Source: Bacteroidales bacterium (lineage in GTDB: Bacteria > Bacteroidota > Bacteroidia > Bacteroidales > UBA932). From it: 64,000 bases of DNA. The stretch lies in assembly GCA_017626355.1 (NCBI GenBank), contig JAGAIY010000020.1, positions 1-64,000 of the forward strand. The letters are read 5' to 3'. Both the position numbers and the translations under genes were made by a program. The notes beneath the pieces are model-generated. The model saw only the letters and a program-made list of their open reading frames with translations. It had not been told where the DNA came from and did not search any database. Of this stretch, positions 7,633 through 17,342 are shown piece after piece (position 1 is the first letter of the stretch; the number at the start of each line of letters is the position of its first letter).

Positions 7633-8004
7633 ATGAAACAGCGACTGACAGCAAAAGAAGAGGAAATCATGAATGTGATATGGGAAGGCAAGGAGATGTG
7701 CATACGCGACATCCTAATGAAACTTCCTGACCCCAAGCCGAATTACAACACCGTTGCCACACAGGTCAAGTTCCTGGAAGACAAGGGCTTCGTGATCCGA
7801 CGCCCGATCGCAAACACTTTCCTGTACAGTCCTGCCGTAACGGAAAAGGAATATAGAGGTTCGTCCATCAGTTCGATCGTAAGGAAATATTTCAACAACT
7901 CATACACAAGCGTAGTATGCCAGTTCGTCGAAGAAGAGAAGATGGACATCGAAGAACTGAAAGACCTGATAAGGGAAATAGAAAACGGACGAAAGCAAGA
8001 CTGA
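7633..8004 (+). CDS. BlaI/MecI-family winged-helix repressor
   Basis: A 123-residue protein matching the family length. The winged helix runs from LTAKEEEIMNVIWE through CIRDILMKL, PNYNTVATQVKFLEDKGF (recognition helix) and the wing at FLYSPAVTEKEY. A C-terminal dimerisation part ends in a charged helix (about 85-120). BlaI proteins repress their own operon until cleaved through the partner BlaR1 protease. The partner starts one base after the stop codon here, so the pair is a complete sensor-repressor unit. No beta-lactamase gene is nearby. Confidence 0.88.
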   Translation: MKQRLTAKEEEIMNVIWEGKEMCIRDILMKLPDPKPNYNTVATQVKFLEDKGFVIRRPIANTFLYSPAVTEKEYRGSSISSIVRKYFNNSYTSVVCQFVEEEKMDIEELKDLIREIENGRKQD

Positions 8005-8005
8005 C

Positions 8006-9187
8006 ATGTACATCATAGAAAGCACCATATACATTTCCGTCTTCACCCTTTTCATGATGATCATGATGAAAAGGACGACTTTCTTCAGAATGAACCGCAT
8101 ACTGCTGCTCTGCGGAACCGCTGTGTGCATGATACTTCCCCTTGTCGACCTGAACGTTCCGAATGCAAGCATCGAACTTGATCCGACTTATGTCATAGGC
8201 ATGGTTCTTCAGCCTCTGATGGAAAACGGAGAGAGCTCACAAGAGGGGATGAATTACGGCAATATCCTGAAAATCATATATCTTGCCGGAACAGCAATGA
8301 CTGTGACCATGACGGCGGTCTCATATTACCGCATGGCCAAGGTAATCAGGTCGTTCCCGATCAGCAGAAACGGCCATCTCAAGCTCAGGATATCGGAAGA
8401 TGAAATACCATCCTTCAGCTGGGGAAGAAACATAGTCATCAGCAGAAGGAATCTCGAAGAAAATCCCGCGATTCTGAGGCATGAGCAGATGCATGCGGAA
8501 TGCGGTCATACGATCGACCTTGCGGTATATTCCATATTCACTGCAGTACATTGGTTCAATCCTATCGTATGGATGGCCCGGAACGAACTCAAGATGCTGC
8601 ATGAATATGAAGCTGACGAACTTACAACCAAAGACGGATACGATATCGCAGAATATCAGAGCCTCATATTGCAGACAACTGTCGGCACTGAAAGCTTCCA
8701 ACAGGCAAACGGATTCAGCTACCACAGCCTCAAAAGAAGAATCAGGATGATGGGAAACAGAAAAAGCAAAGGATGGATGAGAGCTGTCTATCTGACATGC
8801 ATACCTTTGGTCACCGGAGCGATGCTGTGCAGTGCAGACATATATGCCGCAGACAGGCCTGAGGAGCCTGTTCCTTTCACTCTTATTGAAACACAGCCGA
8901 TGTTTCAGGGAGAAGATGCGCAGAGTTTTTCACGCTGGGTGAACCAAAGGCTGATCTATCCGGAATCTGCAAAGCACGACAGGATAACTGGAAGAGTTAC
9001 GGTCTCATTCACGGTCTCCGAGACAGGCAAGATAACGGATATAAAAGTCAGGAACGGGGCACATCCCGATCTTGACAAAGAAGCGGTAAGAGTCGTTTCA
9101 ATGGCACCGGACTGGACACCTGGCATAGCAGGAGGCAGACCGGTTCCGACGACGTTCACCTTCCCTATAATTTTTAATTTGAGATGA
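8006..9187 (+). CDS. BlaR1-type M56 metallopeptidase with C-terminal TonB domain
   Basis: A 393-residue membrane protein. Helices at about 3-20 and 31-48 and another at about 88-108 precede the cytoplasmic zinc-protease module with HEQMH (His159, Glu160, His163) and the third-ligand region HEYEADE (Glu200-Glu205). A further membrane helix (about 262-280) is followed by a periplasmic TonB C-terminal domain (about 315-393) with YPESAKHDRITGRVTV and DWTPGIAGG. In BlaR1 a penicillin-binding sensor occupies this end. Here the TonB domain replaces it, as in many Bacteroidota homologues. It overlaps the TPR gene by ATGA, which suggests coupled translation. Confidence 0.85.
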   Translation: MYIIESTIYISVFTLFMMIMMKRTTFFRMNRILLLCGTAVCMILPLVDLNVPNASIELDPTYVIGMVLQPLMENGESSQEGMNYGNILKIIYLAGTAMTVTMTAVSYYRMAKVIRSFPISRNGHLKLRISEDEIPSFSWGRNIVISRRNLEENPAILRHEQMHAECGHTIDLAVYSIFTAVHWFNPIVWMARNELKMLHEYEADELTTKDGYDIAEYQSLILQTTVGTESFQQANGFSYHSLKRRIRMMGNRKSKGWMRAVYLTCIPLVTGAMLCSADIYAADRPEEPVPFTLIETQPMFQGEDAQSFSRWVNQRLIYPESAKHDRITGRVTVSFTVSETGKITDIKVRNGAHPDLDKEAVRVVSMAPDWTPGIAGGRPVPTTFTFPIIFNLR

Positions 9188-10449
9188 AACGCCTGACATT
9201 CATACTTCTGATTCTTGCAGCAGCACTCCAGACGGTGCCGGCGCAGGATGATGTACGCAGACTCGTGGAGAGATATGATTACAAGGCTGCGGTCAAGGTA
9301 ATCGACAGTCTGATGACCTGTGAGAGTCCGGACAGCATATCTCTGGCTATTGAAAAGGCCAGATGCCTGCGCAAGATGTACAGGGCCGAAGATGCCGTAC
9401 AGACCCTTGCAGAAGTGTTGCATCTGGATCAGTTCAACGTGGAGCTCCTGGCCGAAATGGCTGAAAGCCAGACACAGGCGGGCAACACAGAAGAGGCCGT
9501 CACATGGTACTCGCTCCTTTCTCAGCTTCAGCCCGACAACATGTATTTCAAGCTATGCAAAGCCAGAATAATGTATAGGGAAAAACAATATCAGGAAAGC
9601 ATCATGTCATTCAAGGAGATAGTCGCAACGGACACCATACCTGAGATTCTGTCGATGATAGGTGACGGATACAGGAATCTGGGACAGAATGATTCCGCCC
9701 TGGTATATTATGACAGGGTACTTGCAGCCAGACCGGGGCATGTGCCTGCAATCAGCAGAAAAGCCAATATCCTTCTGGCAGCGAAGCAATATGATCCAGT
9801 GGTGGAAATGACGGAGAAATATCTCAAGGAAGATCCCGACAACATGACCGTCCTCCCGATATACGGACTGGCCCTGCATCTGAAAGAAATGTATCCGCAA
9901 TCGATACAAGTATTTGAACATCAGAGAGATCTGGGAGATGATTCATATTCGGTCCATTACTACATCGGCCTGAACCATTACATGATGAACAAATGGACGA
10001 AAGCCGCCCCGGAGCTCACAAAGGCCTATCAGAAAGACTCTTCCGACGTCAGACTCGTATATCAGCTGGCGCATGCAAGAAGCCATATTCATGTAAACAA
10101 TGAATTGCCAGCCGAGTCAGAACGACTCTATGCCAAGGCTATCGAGATGCTTCAGCCGGACCCTTCTCTGATGCATAACATATACGGAAGCATGGCGATA
10201 ACCCGCCACCGACTCGAACAGTTCAGAGACGCCATAAAATATTATGAACTCAGCTACAGATACAACAAGAAGAACATTTCCGCCCTGTCAGCCATCGCCC
10301 ACTGCTACGAAAGGCTGAAGGAATACGAGAAGTCGCTGGAATACTATGAGGCTTACCTCAAGCTGGCGAAGCCGGGTTCATCCGGATACAACTTCGCCAA
10401 AGAGAGCATCGACTACATAAAGCAGGAAAAATTCATGATGGAGAAGTAA
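9184..10449 (+). CDS. Secreted TPR-repeat protein
   Basis: A 421-residue protein with a signal peptide (1-20, ending VPAQ) and successive tetratricopeptide repeats covering nearly the whole mature chain. Examples are AEDAVQTLAEVLHLD, EEAVTWYSLLSQLQPDN, QESIMSFKEIV, DSALVYYDRVLAARPGH and, near the end, DAIKYYELSYRYN and EKSLEYYEAYLKLA. TPR proteins act as scaffolds for protein complexes, and this one would be periplasmic. It overlaps the BlaR1-like gene by four bases and precedes the outer-membrane protein by 43 bases, so the predicted role is as a partner of the barrel protein. Confidence 0.85.
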   Translation: MKRLTFILLILAAALQTVPAQDDVRRLVERYDYKAAVKVIDSLMTCESPDSISLAIEKARCLRKMYRAEDAVQTLAEVLHLDQFNVELLAEMAESQTQAGNTEEAVTWYSLLSQLQPDNMYFKLCKARIMYREKQYQESIMSFKEIVATDTIPEILSMIGDGYRNLGQNDSALVYYDRVLAARPGHVPAISRKANILLAAKQYDPVVEMTEKYLKEDPDNMTVLPIYGLALHLKEMYPQSIQVFEHQRDLGDDSYSVHYYIGLNHYMMNKWTKAAPELTKAYQKDSSDVRLVYQLAHARSHIHVNNELPAESERLYAKAIEMLQPDPSLMHNIYGSMAITRHRLEQFRDAIKYYELSYRYNKKNISALSAIAHCYERLKEYEKSLEYYEAYLKLAKPGSSGYNFAKESIDYIKQEKFMMEK

Positions 10450-10492
10450 CATCCGGAAAACGACGAAGTCTAATATATAAAACGATACAGCA

Positions 10493-13390
10493 ATGAAAAG
10501 AATCCTATTGACCCTCAGTCTGGTTCTGTCGGCCCTAAGTGCAGGAGCTCAGATCATCTCCTTCGACATGATCGACAACAACCGCAACACCAATGTCAAG
10601 CTCACGCTCAAGGACGCAAAGACAGAAGAACCGATAAGCTGGGCATCCGTCTATCTCATCCCCGACGGAGACACCACGATCACACACTTCGCCCTCTCGG
10701 ACGAGGTCGGTGACGTGCTTCTCAAGGAAGTCCCAGTCGGAAAATACGAGCTCAATGCGGAGATGATCGGCTACAATCCCCACAAGAAGGTCTATACCAT
10801 CAAAGCCAACTGGCAGGGATATGACCTGGGCATCATCAAGCTTGAGGAGAACCCTGAATACATTGACGCCGCTCAGATTTCGGCTGTCGGCAACCCTATT
10901 ACCGTAAAGCAGGACACCATCGAATTCAACGCGTCTTCATTCAAGGTCGCCGAGCATGCCATGCTGGAAGATCTGCTGAAGAAAATGCCGGGAATGGAAG
11001 TGAGCGAAGACGGAACCGTCACCCTGAACGGTGAAGCTATCGACAAGATAACTGTCGGCGGAAAGACCTTCTTCTTCAATGACCCGACAGCTGCATTGAG
11101 GAACCTTCCTGCCAAGATCGTGGATAAGATCAAGGTCATAGACAAGACAAAGGACGAGGTTGCCGGTTCTGGCATCGTAGGCAAGGACGACAAGGAAAAA
11201 GTGATGGATGTAGAGCTGAAGGAGGAGTACACGAAAGGATGGTACGGAAATGCGAAGGTCGGCGGAGGTACGACCCTCACGCCTTCGGGAAAAGCGGACG
11301 TGGATGACAGAGGCGCACTGTACAACGGCAATGCAATGGTCACCGGCTATACTGAAAAAGACCAGCTGGTGCTGATCGGCAATGCCTTCAACGTGATCGA
11401 ACCGGGTGCTTCTGTAGGCTTTTTCTACAGAATAGGCGATGATCCGGAGGAAAAAAGCGTGGCGATGCTGGAAGGACTTCCATCAACGGCCCAGGTCGGA
11501 GCCAACTACAATACTTCCCGCATAAAAGGCATGGAGACCACCGCAAACGTCAATTACAAGAACAACGGCAAGGTCGGCAGAGAGGTGTCTTCAAGAACAT
11601 CGTTCATGGCCGATGAGCCTGATCTGCAGACAGACAGGACATACGATGCCACAGGAAGCGAGAACGGAATCAACGGAAACCTTGAAATGAAGGCGAAGGA
11701 CAATGACAAATATTACCTGACCATCAGGCCTTCAATAAGTTATGTCACCGACAGGATAAATACGAACGAAGTATCCGAGACCAAGGCGGACGATGTCCTG
11801 ATGAACAGTTCAAATGCAATGACGGCTTCGACATCGAGCGGCCTGAGTGCCAACATCAACCTCTACGGCGGATTCAACAATCTCGGTAAGGACAGAAGGT
11901 CACTCACATTCTACGGAACCTATTATTTCAATGACAGCGAACGCGACAGCCATGAATTATCGGAGATAAAGACAGCGGAAAACACAACTGTGAAAGACCT
12001 GCTTTACAACTCTGACATAAGAGGACAAGGTATTACGGCAGGGGCGACCTACAGCGAGCCTCTGGCAGAAAGATGGACAGCGCAGATAAGGGTTTCAAGC
12101 AATTACCTCAACAAGGACAATACAAGAAACGCCTTCAACCCTGACGGTTCTGCAAACGGATACTACTCGTCGATGACTGACAACACCTACATGAACGAAC
12201 AGGGAGTGGCCACAATCCAGTACAGCAACGACACCAGCACGGTACAGTTCGGTGCGAGATTCGACGGAACCTACAACGAGATCCGGGCAAAATCAATGGG
12301 TACGGAGACACATACCGGCAAGGGAGATTGGATGATGAACTGGACTCCATACCTCAGCTACTCGTACAGGAAGAACACGACCAACCTGTATGTGGATTAT
12401 CACGGATATTCAAATCGTCCCTCATCCTCATCGATCATCCCTGCACTTGATATATCCAACCCTGTACAGATCACCGCAGGAAACGTCTATCTGAAGCCAG
12501 GCTATACCCATATGGTCTATAGTTCTTTCAGAACAAACAACAGGGAAACGTTCTCATTCCTCAACGTCAATGTCAACGGAAACATTGCGACAAGAAGCAC
12601 CGTATATGCGAGCTGGTTCGACAGATCCGGAGTAAGGTATGCCATCCCTGTCAATTCCATGAAGCCTCAGACAAACGCCTTCGTCCACGTCTCATACAAC
12701 AGGCCTCTTGGAAAAGAAAGAAGATTCACCCTCAGCGCATCAGGTAGAGCCTCATACTCAGGAGGTTGCAGTTATCAGGCAACCGGAACATTGGCCGGTC
12801 TTGACCTTCAGGACTTCGACTACAACGACTTCATGAGAGAGTTCTGGGGAGATGCTTCAGGAAACAGATTCTACAGCGGTGAAAGCGGTTTCAGTGAAAG
12901 CCGTACCAATACAGTAAACTGGAGGGCGGAAGCAAGTCTGAAATACAGCATCGACAAGCTGGACGCAAAGATAGGAGCCACTGTAGCGAACCGTATTTCA
13001 AGATACTCGCTCGATCCGACAGCCAACATGAACACATGGAACAACCGTATCAATGCGAACATCCTCTACCACCCGGGCAAAGACTGGACGATAGACACCG
13101 ACTTCAACTATATTTTCTATCGAGGCTATGCTTCCGGCTTCGGCTCTCCTGAATGGAACTGGGACATAACCATAAGCAAGAGCATCAAGGCTTTCAACCT
13201 CAAGCTCATCGTAGCCGACATCCTCAACCAGACAAGAAGCCTGGAGAGAACCGTCTCAGCCGAATATGTGGAAGATGTCTATACTAATGTGCTCGGACGC
13301 TATTTCTTATTCAGCGTCACATTCAACTTCGGAAAGATGAACGCAAAGAAAAACCGCTCTGTCGAGAGAGCGATGTTTAACATGATGTAA
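10493..13390 (+). CDS. TonB-receptor-type outer-membrane beta-barrel protein
   Basis: A 965-residue protein. A signal peptide (1-19, ending AGAQ) is followed by a carboxypeptidase-regulatory-like Ig fold (about 33-115), then a plug-like region (about 125-235) with LLKKMPGMEVSEDGTV and KTFFFNDPTAALRNLPA. The rest alternates polar and aromatic strands typical of a large barrel (PF14905-like). No SusD partner is present. It is the last gene of the BlaI-BlaR1-TPR operon, so its level may be controlled by proteolytic induction. The hairpin at 13397 follows. Ligand unknown. Confidence 0.82.
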   Translation: MKRILLTLSLVLSALSAGAQIISFDMIDNNRNTNVKLTLKDAKTEEPISWASVYLIPDGDTTITHFALSDEVGDVLLKEVPVGKYELNAEMIGYNPHKKVYTIKANWQGYDLGIIKLEENPEYIDAAQISAVGNPITVKQDTIEFNASSFKVAEHAMLEDLLKKMPGMEVSEDGTVTLNGEAIDKITVGGKTFFFNDPTAALRNLPAKIVDKIKVIDKTKDEVAGSGIVGKDDKEKVMDVELKEEYTKGWYGNAKVGGGTTLTPSGKADVDDRGALYNGNAMVTGYTEKDQLVLIGNAFNVIEPGASVGFFYRIGDDPEEKSVAMLEGLPSTAQVGANYNTSRIKGMETTANVNYKNNGKVGREVSSRTSFMADEPDLQTDRTYDATGSENGINGNLEMKAKDNDKYYLTIRPSISYVTDRINTNEVSETKADDVLMNSSNAMTASTSSGLSANINLYGGFNNLGKDRRSLTFYGTYYFNDSERDSHELSEIKTAENTTVKDLLYNSDIRGQGITAGATYSEPLAERWTAQIRVSSNYLNKDNTRNAFNPDGSANGYYSSMTDNTYMNEQGVATIQYSNDTSTVQFGARFDGTYNEIRAKSMGTETHTGKGDWMMNWTPYLSYSYRKNTTNLYVDYHGYSNRPSSSSIIPALDISNPVQITAGNVYLKPGYTHMVYSSFRTNNRETFSFLNVNVNGNIATRSTVYASWFDRSGVRYAIPVNSMKPQTNAFVHVSYNRPLGKERRFTLSASGRASYSGGCSYQATGTLAGLDLQDFDYNDFMREFWGDASGNRFYSGESGFSESRTNTVNWRAEASLKYSIDKLDAKIGATVANRISRYSLDPTANMNTWNNRINANILYHPGKDWTIDTDFNYIFYRGYASGFGSPEWNWDITISKSIKAFNLKLIVADILNQTRSLERTVSAEYVEDVYTNVLGRYFLFSVTFNFGKMNAKKNRSVERAMFNMM

Positions 13391-13396
13391 CCTCTG

Positions 13397-13423
13397 CGGG
13401 TGCCTTTCAGAGAGAGGCACCCG
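13397..13423. terminator. Bidirectional hairpin between convergent genes
   Basis: CGGGTGCCT (13397-13405) pairs with AGGCACCCG (13415-13423). The right part lies inside the last codons of the GH9 gene. There is no T-run, but its position between convergent genes supports a terminator role. Confidence 0.6.
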
Positions 13424-16043
13424 TGAGCATTACAGCATTTTCTGTGTCACCGTCGATTATCAGGGCTGCAACGAAAGGCATGGTATCATCCTCAACAGCA
13501 AGATCGAATGATATTGATACAGGCTGTCCTGACGAAAGATTAACTTCCTGAACACTGAAATCGCTTGAAGCATTGAACAGACGAAGTTCCAGACCATGCT
13601 TTCCGCTACCTGAGATTTCTGCCGTCACCTTATTTCCGTCAAGCTTCATCGCCGCTTCCACAGAAGAGCTTTCAGACGGCTCGGAAAGGAAATTGGCCAA
13701 AGTTCCGAGGAAACGGCTCACAGGAGAAACCCAGATTTCCTTACATGTAGCATTTGCTGTCGGACACCAGAACGGCTGGTCGTCCCTGAAGCTGTCCACA
13801 CCGACCGGAAGAGCTCCCACTACATTATGTGTACAATAAGTAAAGAGCGGAGAAAAATCATATCCCACTCCATACATCAGGCTCTGGCCGAAAGGATTAC
13901 GTCCAAGAATCCACTCAAGCTGGCTCTTGACCAGATCTCTGCCTTCATTGTCGTTGACAAGGGACACAGCCTCGGCATATGCCCATGAGTTAGAAAGATG
14001 ACATGCAGTACCGCCATGGAACACATGTTCTCCCCATATAGGGAAGGTCCTGATGGCATAATTCTCATTGAGCTGAGTTCCATCCTCATACTGCATAAGA
14101 CCGTAGTTCGGACGATCCTGGCTGTGAGATCCATAATCGGAACGACGGAAAAGGCCGTTCGGGACAATATCGAACGGTGCAGCTATAGTACTACCTCTCT
14201 TTATGAAATATTCGCTGTAAACTGCAGCGGCGGCATACCAGTCGATCCATTCCTTTTCCTCGGGGAATGTGCGACAGAGCTCTCTGAAAGCAATCATAGA
14301 TGCCTCATTGAAAGATACATGACTGTCATGTATAAGCCATCTGCTGTTGCTTCCGCCATAGAAATAGCCGGCGACAGGAATGCCTTCCACAAAATGAAGT
14401 TCCTGGCACTCCTTAAGAAGACGTCCGAAATCAAGAGCCGCCTTTCTGTATTTTTCATCACCGAACTGTCTGTACAGCAGCGCAGATGAAGTCGCGCCCC
14501 AAGACGCCTCTGTGAAACCTGCCGTATTCCATTCACGGCTGTTCACAGTATGTTCCCATATGTCTGCCGCCAAGGTGATGAGCTCATCCTTCCTGCCAGC
14601 CATTGATTCAAGATTTTCCGCGGCAGCAAGGAAGACCGCGACGCCAAGGAAGTTCTCCCATCTGTCAAACACGGCTCTGACCTTGGAATCATCCATCGTA
14701 CCGATAACATTATCTGTATAGATACGCTGGGTGTTCCATGTGATATGATATCCTTTCGGGAAACACATCTTCATAAGCCAGCTTACGCCCCAGCCAGCTT
14801 CTTCATCAATTCTTTCAGCAAGCTTTGAAAGAGACGGAACTGACTTTACAACCTGAAGGTTACGCATAAGTGCGTATGCGCTCATAGATGTACGGAAAAA
14901 GCCCTGAGAGAGGTCTCCGGCATCATGCCAACCTCCGTTTACAATCACGGAATCCTCGCCATGGAATCCTATGCAGTCCTGATGACAGACCCCGTGGATA
15001 CCCGGAACTTCATGACCGCAGCGCTGGCAGTAATAAAAGTTCAGCGCGCTTGACATAGGATTGAGCCATACATGCTTTCCGATCGGGAAAGGACGCGACT
15101 CTATCTGACCATAGCGGATCACATATGTACCCGGACGGTCGAATGAAGAGAAGTCCAGTGAGGCAAAATCGTTTCCTTTATTGGAAACCTTCTCAACCTT
15201 TCCTGTAAATACAGTCTTTCCCTTCTCATCCGCCAAAGTGAATTCCTTCACATCTCCATACGCGGCGAGGGCAACCTTGCTGTCGCCCGGACGATATCCT
15301 GTATGAGCGAATGAAATCTGATCCTCAGGGATATTCCAGCCGTCATAATGATCCGGCCTGACCTTCTGCACCTCAAACTTATCGAAATCGATGCAGACAA
15401 ACTGCTCTCCCATATCCCTGTCATAGCCGATATTGTGCTGACTTATAATAATTTGCGTAATACGATCACGCTGAGCATAATCTATCTCCCAAACAACATT
15501 CTGCCATGAGCCCTGCTTTACGTCGGAAATATTGGTCTGACGGCTTGGAGAAAGGGTCGTATCCCAGACCCCCTCATTATTGAAGGCGATGAAGAAATGT
15601 ACATTAGGATTCTGAGACGGATGAATATAGACCCACATCGAAAGGCGGTTATATTCACTCCAATCCTGCGGTTCAGCGAAATCGATCGAGAAACCGGCCT
15701 CTCCACCCTGCTGGCCTCCGAAAGCGCCGAATCTGTTGCGTTCAGTCTTTATCACTTCATGATCTACAAGCGAGGTATGATAACGCAGAGACTGACGGCC
15801 GTCATAACAGTTCTCATCGGTATAATCTACCGCAGCATTTCCTAAAACCGAAATGACGGCGCCTCCTTCCATGTCATCAACAAGCTTGGAATCAAGCACT
15901 TCCTTTGAATCCCACTTTGCCTGAAGCGAGTTTTCATATTCAGCCTCCAATGGAAAATCCAGCTGAAAATCCTTATTTTCATGAAAAGAACTGCATGCCA
16001 TACAAAGCATAGCAGCAGTTCCGACAGATATTATTTTTTTCAT
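13407..16043 (-). CDS. GH9-family endoglucanase lipoprotein
   Basis: An 878-residue lipoprotein (lipobox CMACS, Cys near 17). Residues about 50-230 form a carbohydrate-binding-type beta-sandwich. An N-terminal Ig-like CelD_N domain (about 240-330) follows, starting ISFAHTGYRPGD. The (alpha/alpha)6 GH9 catalytic domain has GGWHDAGD, with Asp374 and Asp377 in the catalytic-base positions, a CxxC zinc-type pair (CQRCGH) and the C-terminal block ILGRNPFGQS. An extra Ig-like tail (about 790-878) ends the chain. It likely cleaves beta-1,4-glucan or mixed-linkage glucan at the cell surface. The start is two bases after the pheS stop codon, with no promoter visible. Confidence 0.88.
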   Translation of the reverse strand: MKKIISVGTAAMLCMACSSFHENKDFQLDFPLEAEYENSLQAKWDSKEVLDSKLVDDMEGGAVISVLGNAAVDYTDENCYDGRQSLRYHTSLVDHEVIKTERNRFGAFGGQQGGEAGFSIDFAEPQDWSEYNRLSMWVYIHPSQNPNVHFFIAFNNEGVWDTTLSPSRQTNISDVKQGSWQNVVWEIDYAQRDRITQIIISQHNIGYDRDMGEQFVCIDFDKFEVQKVRPDHYDGWNIPEDQISFAHTGYRPGDSKVALAAYGDVKEFTLADEKGKTVFTGKVEKVSNKGNDFASLDFSSFDRPGTYVIRYGQIESRPFPIGKHVWLNPMSSALNFYYCQRCGHEVPGIHGVCHQDCIGFHGEDSVIVNGGWHDAGDLSQGFFRTSMSAYALMRNLQVVKSVPSLSKLAERIDEEAGWGVSWLMKMCFPKGYHITWNTQRIYTDNVIGTMDDSKVRAVFDRWENFLGVAVFLAAAENLESMAGRKDELITLAADIWEHTVNSREWNTAGFTEASWGATSSALLYRQFGDEKYRKAALDFGRLLKECQELHFVEGIPVAGYFYGGSNSRWLIHDSHVSFNEASMIAFRELCRTFPEEKEWIDWYAAAAVYSEYFIKRGSTIAAPFDIVPNGLFRRSDYGSHSQDRPNYGLMQYEDGTQLNENYAIRTFPIWGEHVFHGGTACHLSNSWAYAEAVSLVNDNEGRDLVKSQLEWILGRNPFGQSLMYGVGYDFSPLFTYCTHNVVGALPVGVDSFRDDQPFWCPTANATCKEIWVSPVSRFLGTLANFLSEPSESSSVEAAMKLDGNKVTAEISGSGKHGLELRLFNASSDFSVQEVNLSSGQPVSISFDLAVEDDTMPFVAALIIDGDTENAVMLTGASL

Positions 16044-16045
16044 AT

Positions 16046-17071
16046 TTACAACGAAGTCTCGAACTCTTTAAGGAAACGAAGGTCGTTCTCGAAATAGTTA
16101 CGAAGGTCGCGGACCTGCCACTTGAGCATAGCGATACGCTCCACGCCCATTCCGAAGGCGAAGCCGCTGTACTTCGTGCTGTCGATGCCTGAAGCCTCGA
16201 GGACATTAGGGTCTACCATACCACAGCCCATGATCTCGAGCCAGCCTGTACCCTTGCAGATGTTGCAGCCCTTTCCGCCGCAGATGTTGCAGCTTACGTC
16301 AACTTCGGCAGAAGGTTCAGTGAACGGGAAGTAAGACGGACGCATACGGATCTGAGTCTGGGCTCCGAACATTTCACGTGCAAAGAGAAGAATGGCCTGC
16401 TTCATATCCGCAAATGTCACATTCTCATCGATATAGAGTCCCTCGACCTGATGGAAGATGCAGTGTGCACGGGCAGAGATAGCTTCATTACGGAACACAC
16501 GGCCCGGACAGACGATTCTGATCGGAAGCGGCATCTTCTCCATAGCACGTACCTGAACGCTTGAAGTATGGGTACGCAGAAGGACAGGATTGTCGCTGTC
16601 GCTGATGAAGAATGTGTCCTGCATTTCACGTGCAGGGTGCTCAGGCGGGAAGTTCAAGGCTTCGAAAACATGCCAGTCGTCCTCGACTTCAGGGCCTTCA
16701 GCCACATCATAGCCGAATTTGCGGAATATTCCGACGATTTCCTCACGGGCGATCGATACCGGATGGCGGGAGCCGAGCTGCACGGGATCTCCCGGCATAG
16801 TATAGTCAAATGCTGCCTGAGCTGCCGCAGGAGCTTCTTCCGCCGCATTCTTGAGTTCTTCTATCTTTGCTGCCGCTGTGTTCTTGAGGACATTCAGTTT
16901 CTGTCCGAATTCCCTCTTGAGTTCAGGAGCGACTGTCCTGAATTCTTCGAAGAGTTTTGTGACTTCTCCTTTCTTTCCGAGAAGACGCACACGAGCTTCT
17001 TCGATTTCCTGCTCGTTCTTGCACGACAGGGCTTCGATTTCGGCCATCAGGGCCTCAATTCTTTCTTTCAT
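16046..17071 (-). CDS. pheS: Phenylalanyl-tRNA synthetase alpha subunit
   Basis: A 341-residue protein from the ATG at 17071. A 9-codon upstream extension to 17098 exists but lies inside the 128-bp repeat and is not expected. The N-terminal coiled coil (about 1-85) is followed by the class II catalytic core: GSRHPVSIAREEIVGIFRKFGYDVAEGPEVE, motif 2 around FRNEAISARAHCIFHQVEGLYID, and motif 3 GFAFGMGVERIAMLK. It pairs with PheT, which is not in this window, to charge tRNA-Phe in the cytoplasm. A zinc-type cluster (CNICGGKGCNICKGTG) near 265 is present, as in many bacterial PheS. The downstream neighbour is the GH9 gene. Confidence 0.96.
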   Translation of the reverse strand: MKERIEALMAEIEALSCKNEQEIEEARVRLLGKKGEVTKLFEEFRTVAPELKREFGQKLNVLKNTAAAKIEELKNAAEEAPAAAQAAFDYTMPGDPVQLGSRHPVSIAREEIVGIFRKFGYDVAEGPEVEDDWHVFEALNFPPEHPAREMQDTFFISDSDNPVLLRTHTSSVQVRAMEKMPLPIRIVCPGRVFRNEAISARAHCIFHQVEGLYIDENVTFADMKQAILLFAREMFGAQTQIRMRPSYFPFTEPSAEVDVSCNICGGKGCNICKGTGWLEIMGCGMVDPNVLEASGIDSTKYSGFAFGMGVERIAMLKWQVRDLRNYFENDLRFLKEFETSL

Positions 17072-17342
17072 ATCTTTATCGTTATTTCTTTGTTTCAACT
17101 TTTTTATCGTAATCTTACCGCTGAAGAAGGGCGTGCCCGATATGAAATCCGATTACGTTACCCCTTCCCTAAATCCCTTCCCTCGGGGAAGGGACTTACC
17201 TTCGCTTCGCTCTAATCTTTATCGTTATTTCTTTGATTCAACTTTTTTATCGTAATCTTACCACTGAAGAAGGGCGTACCCGATATGAAATCCGATTACG
17301 TTACCCCTTCCCTAAATCCCTTCCCTCGGGGAAGGGACTTAC
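17072..17342. repeat. Tandem 128-bp direct repeat filling the nitroreductase-pheS gap
   Basis: Copy A is 17072-17199 and copy B is 17215-17342, with a 15-base spacer and a period of 143. I count three mismatches in 128 (17093/17236 and two G-to-A changes). Each copy contains a 9-bp perfect hairpin, TCCCTTCCC/GGGAAGGGA (17174-17194; 17317-17337), and a CGTAATC/GATTACG inverted pair. The array begins exactly before the pheS ATG and ends inside the stop codon of the nitroreductase gene. It looks like a recent duplication of a terminator-like intergenic element. Confidence 0.93.

Noticed and set aside
7633..9187. Beta-lactam resistance regulator
   Set aside because: The BlaR1 homologue has a TonB end and no penicillin-binding sensor, and no beta-lactamase gene is nearby.
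10493..13390. SusC of a polysaccharide-utilisation locus
   Set aside because: No SusD-like lipoprotein follows, and the plug lacks the typical SusC signatures.
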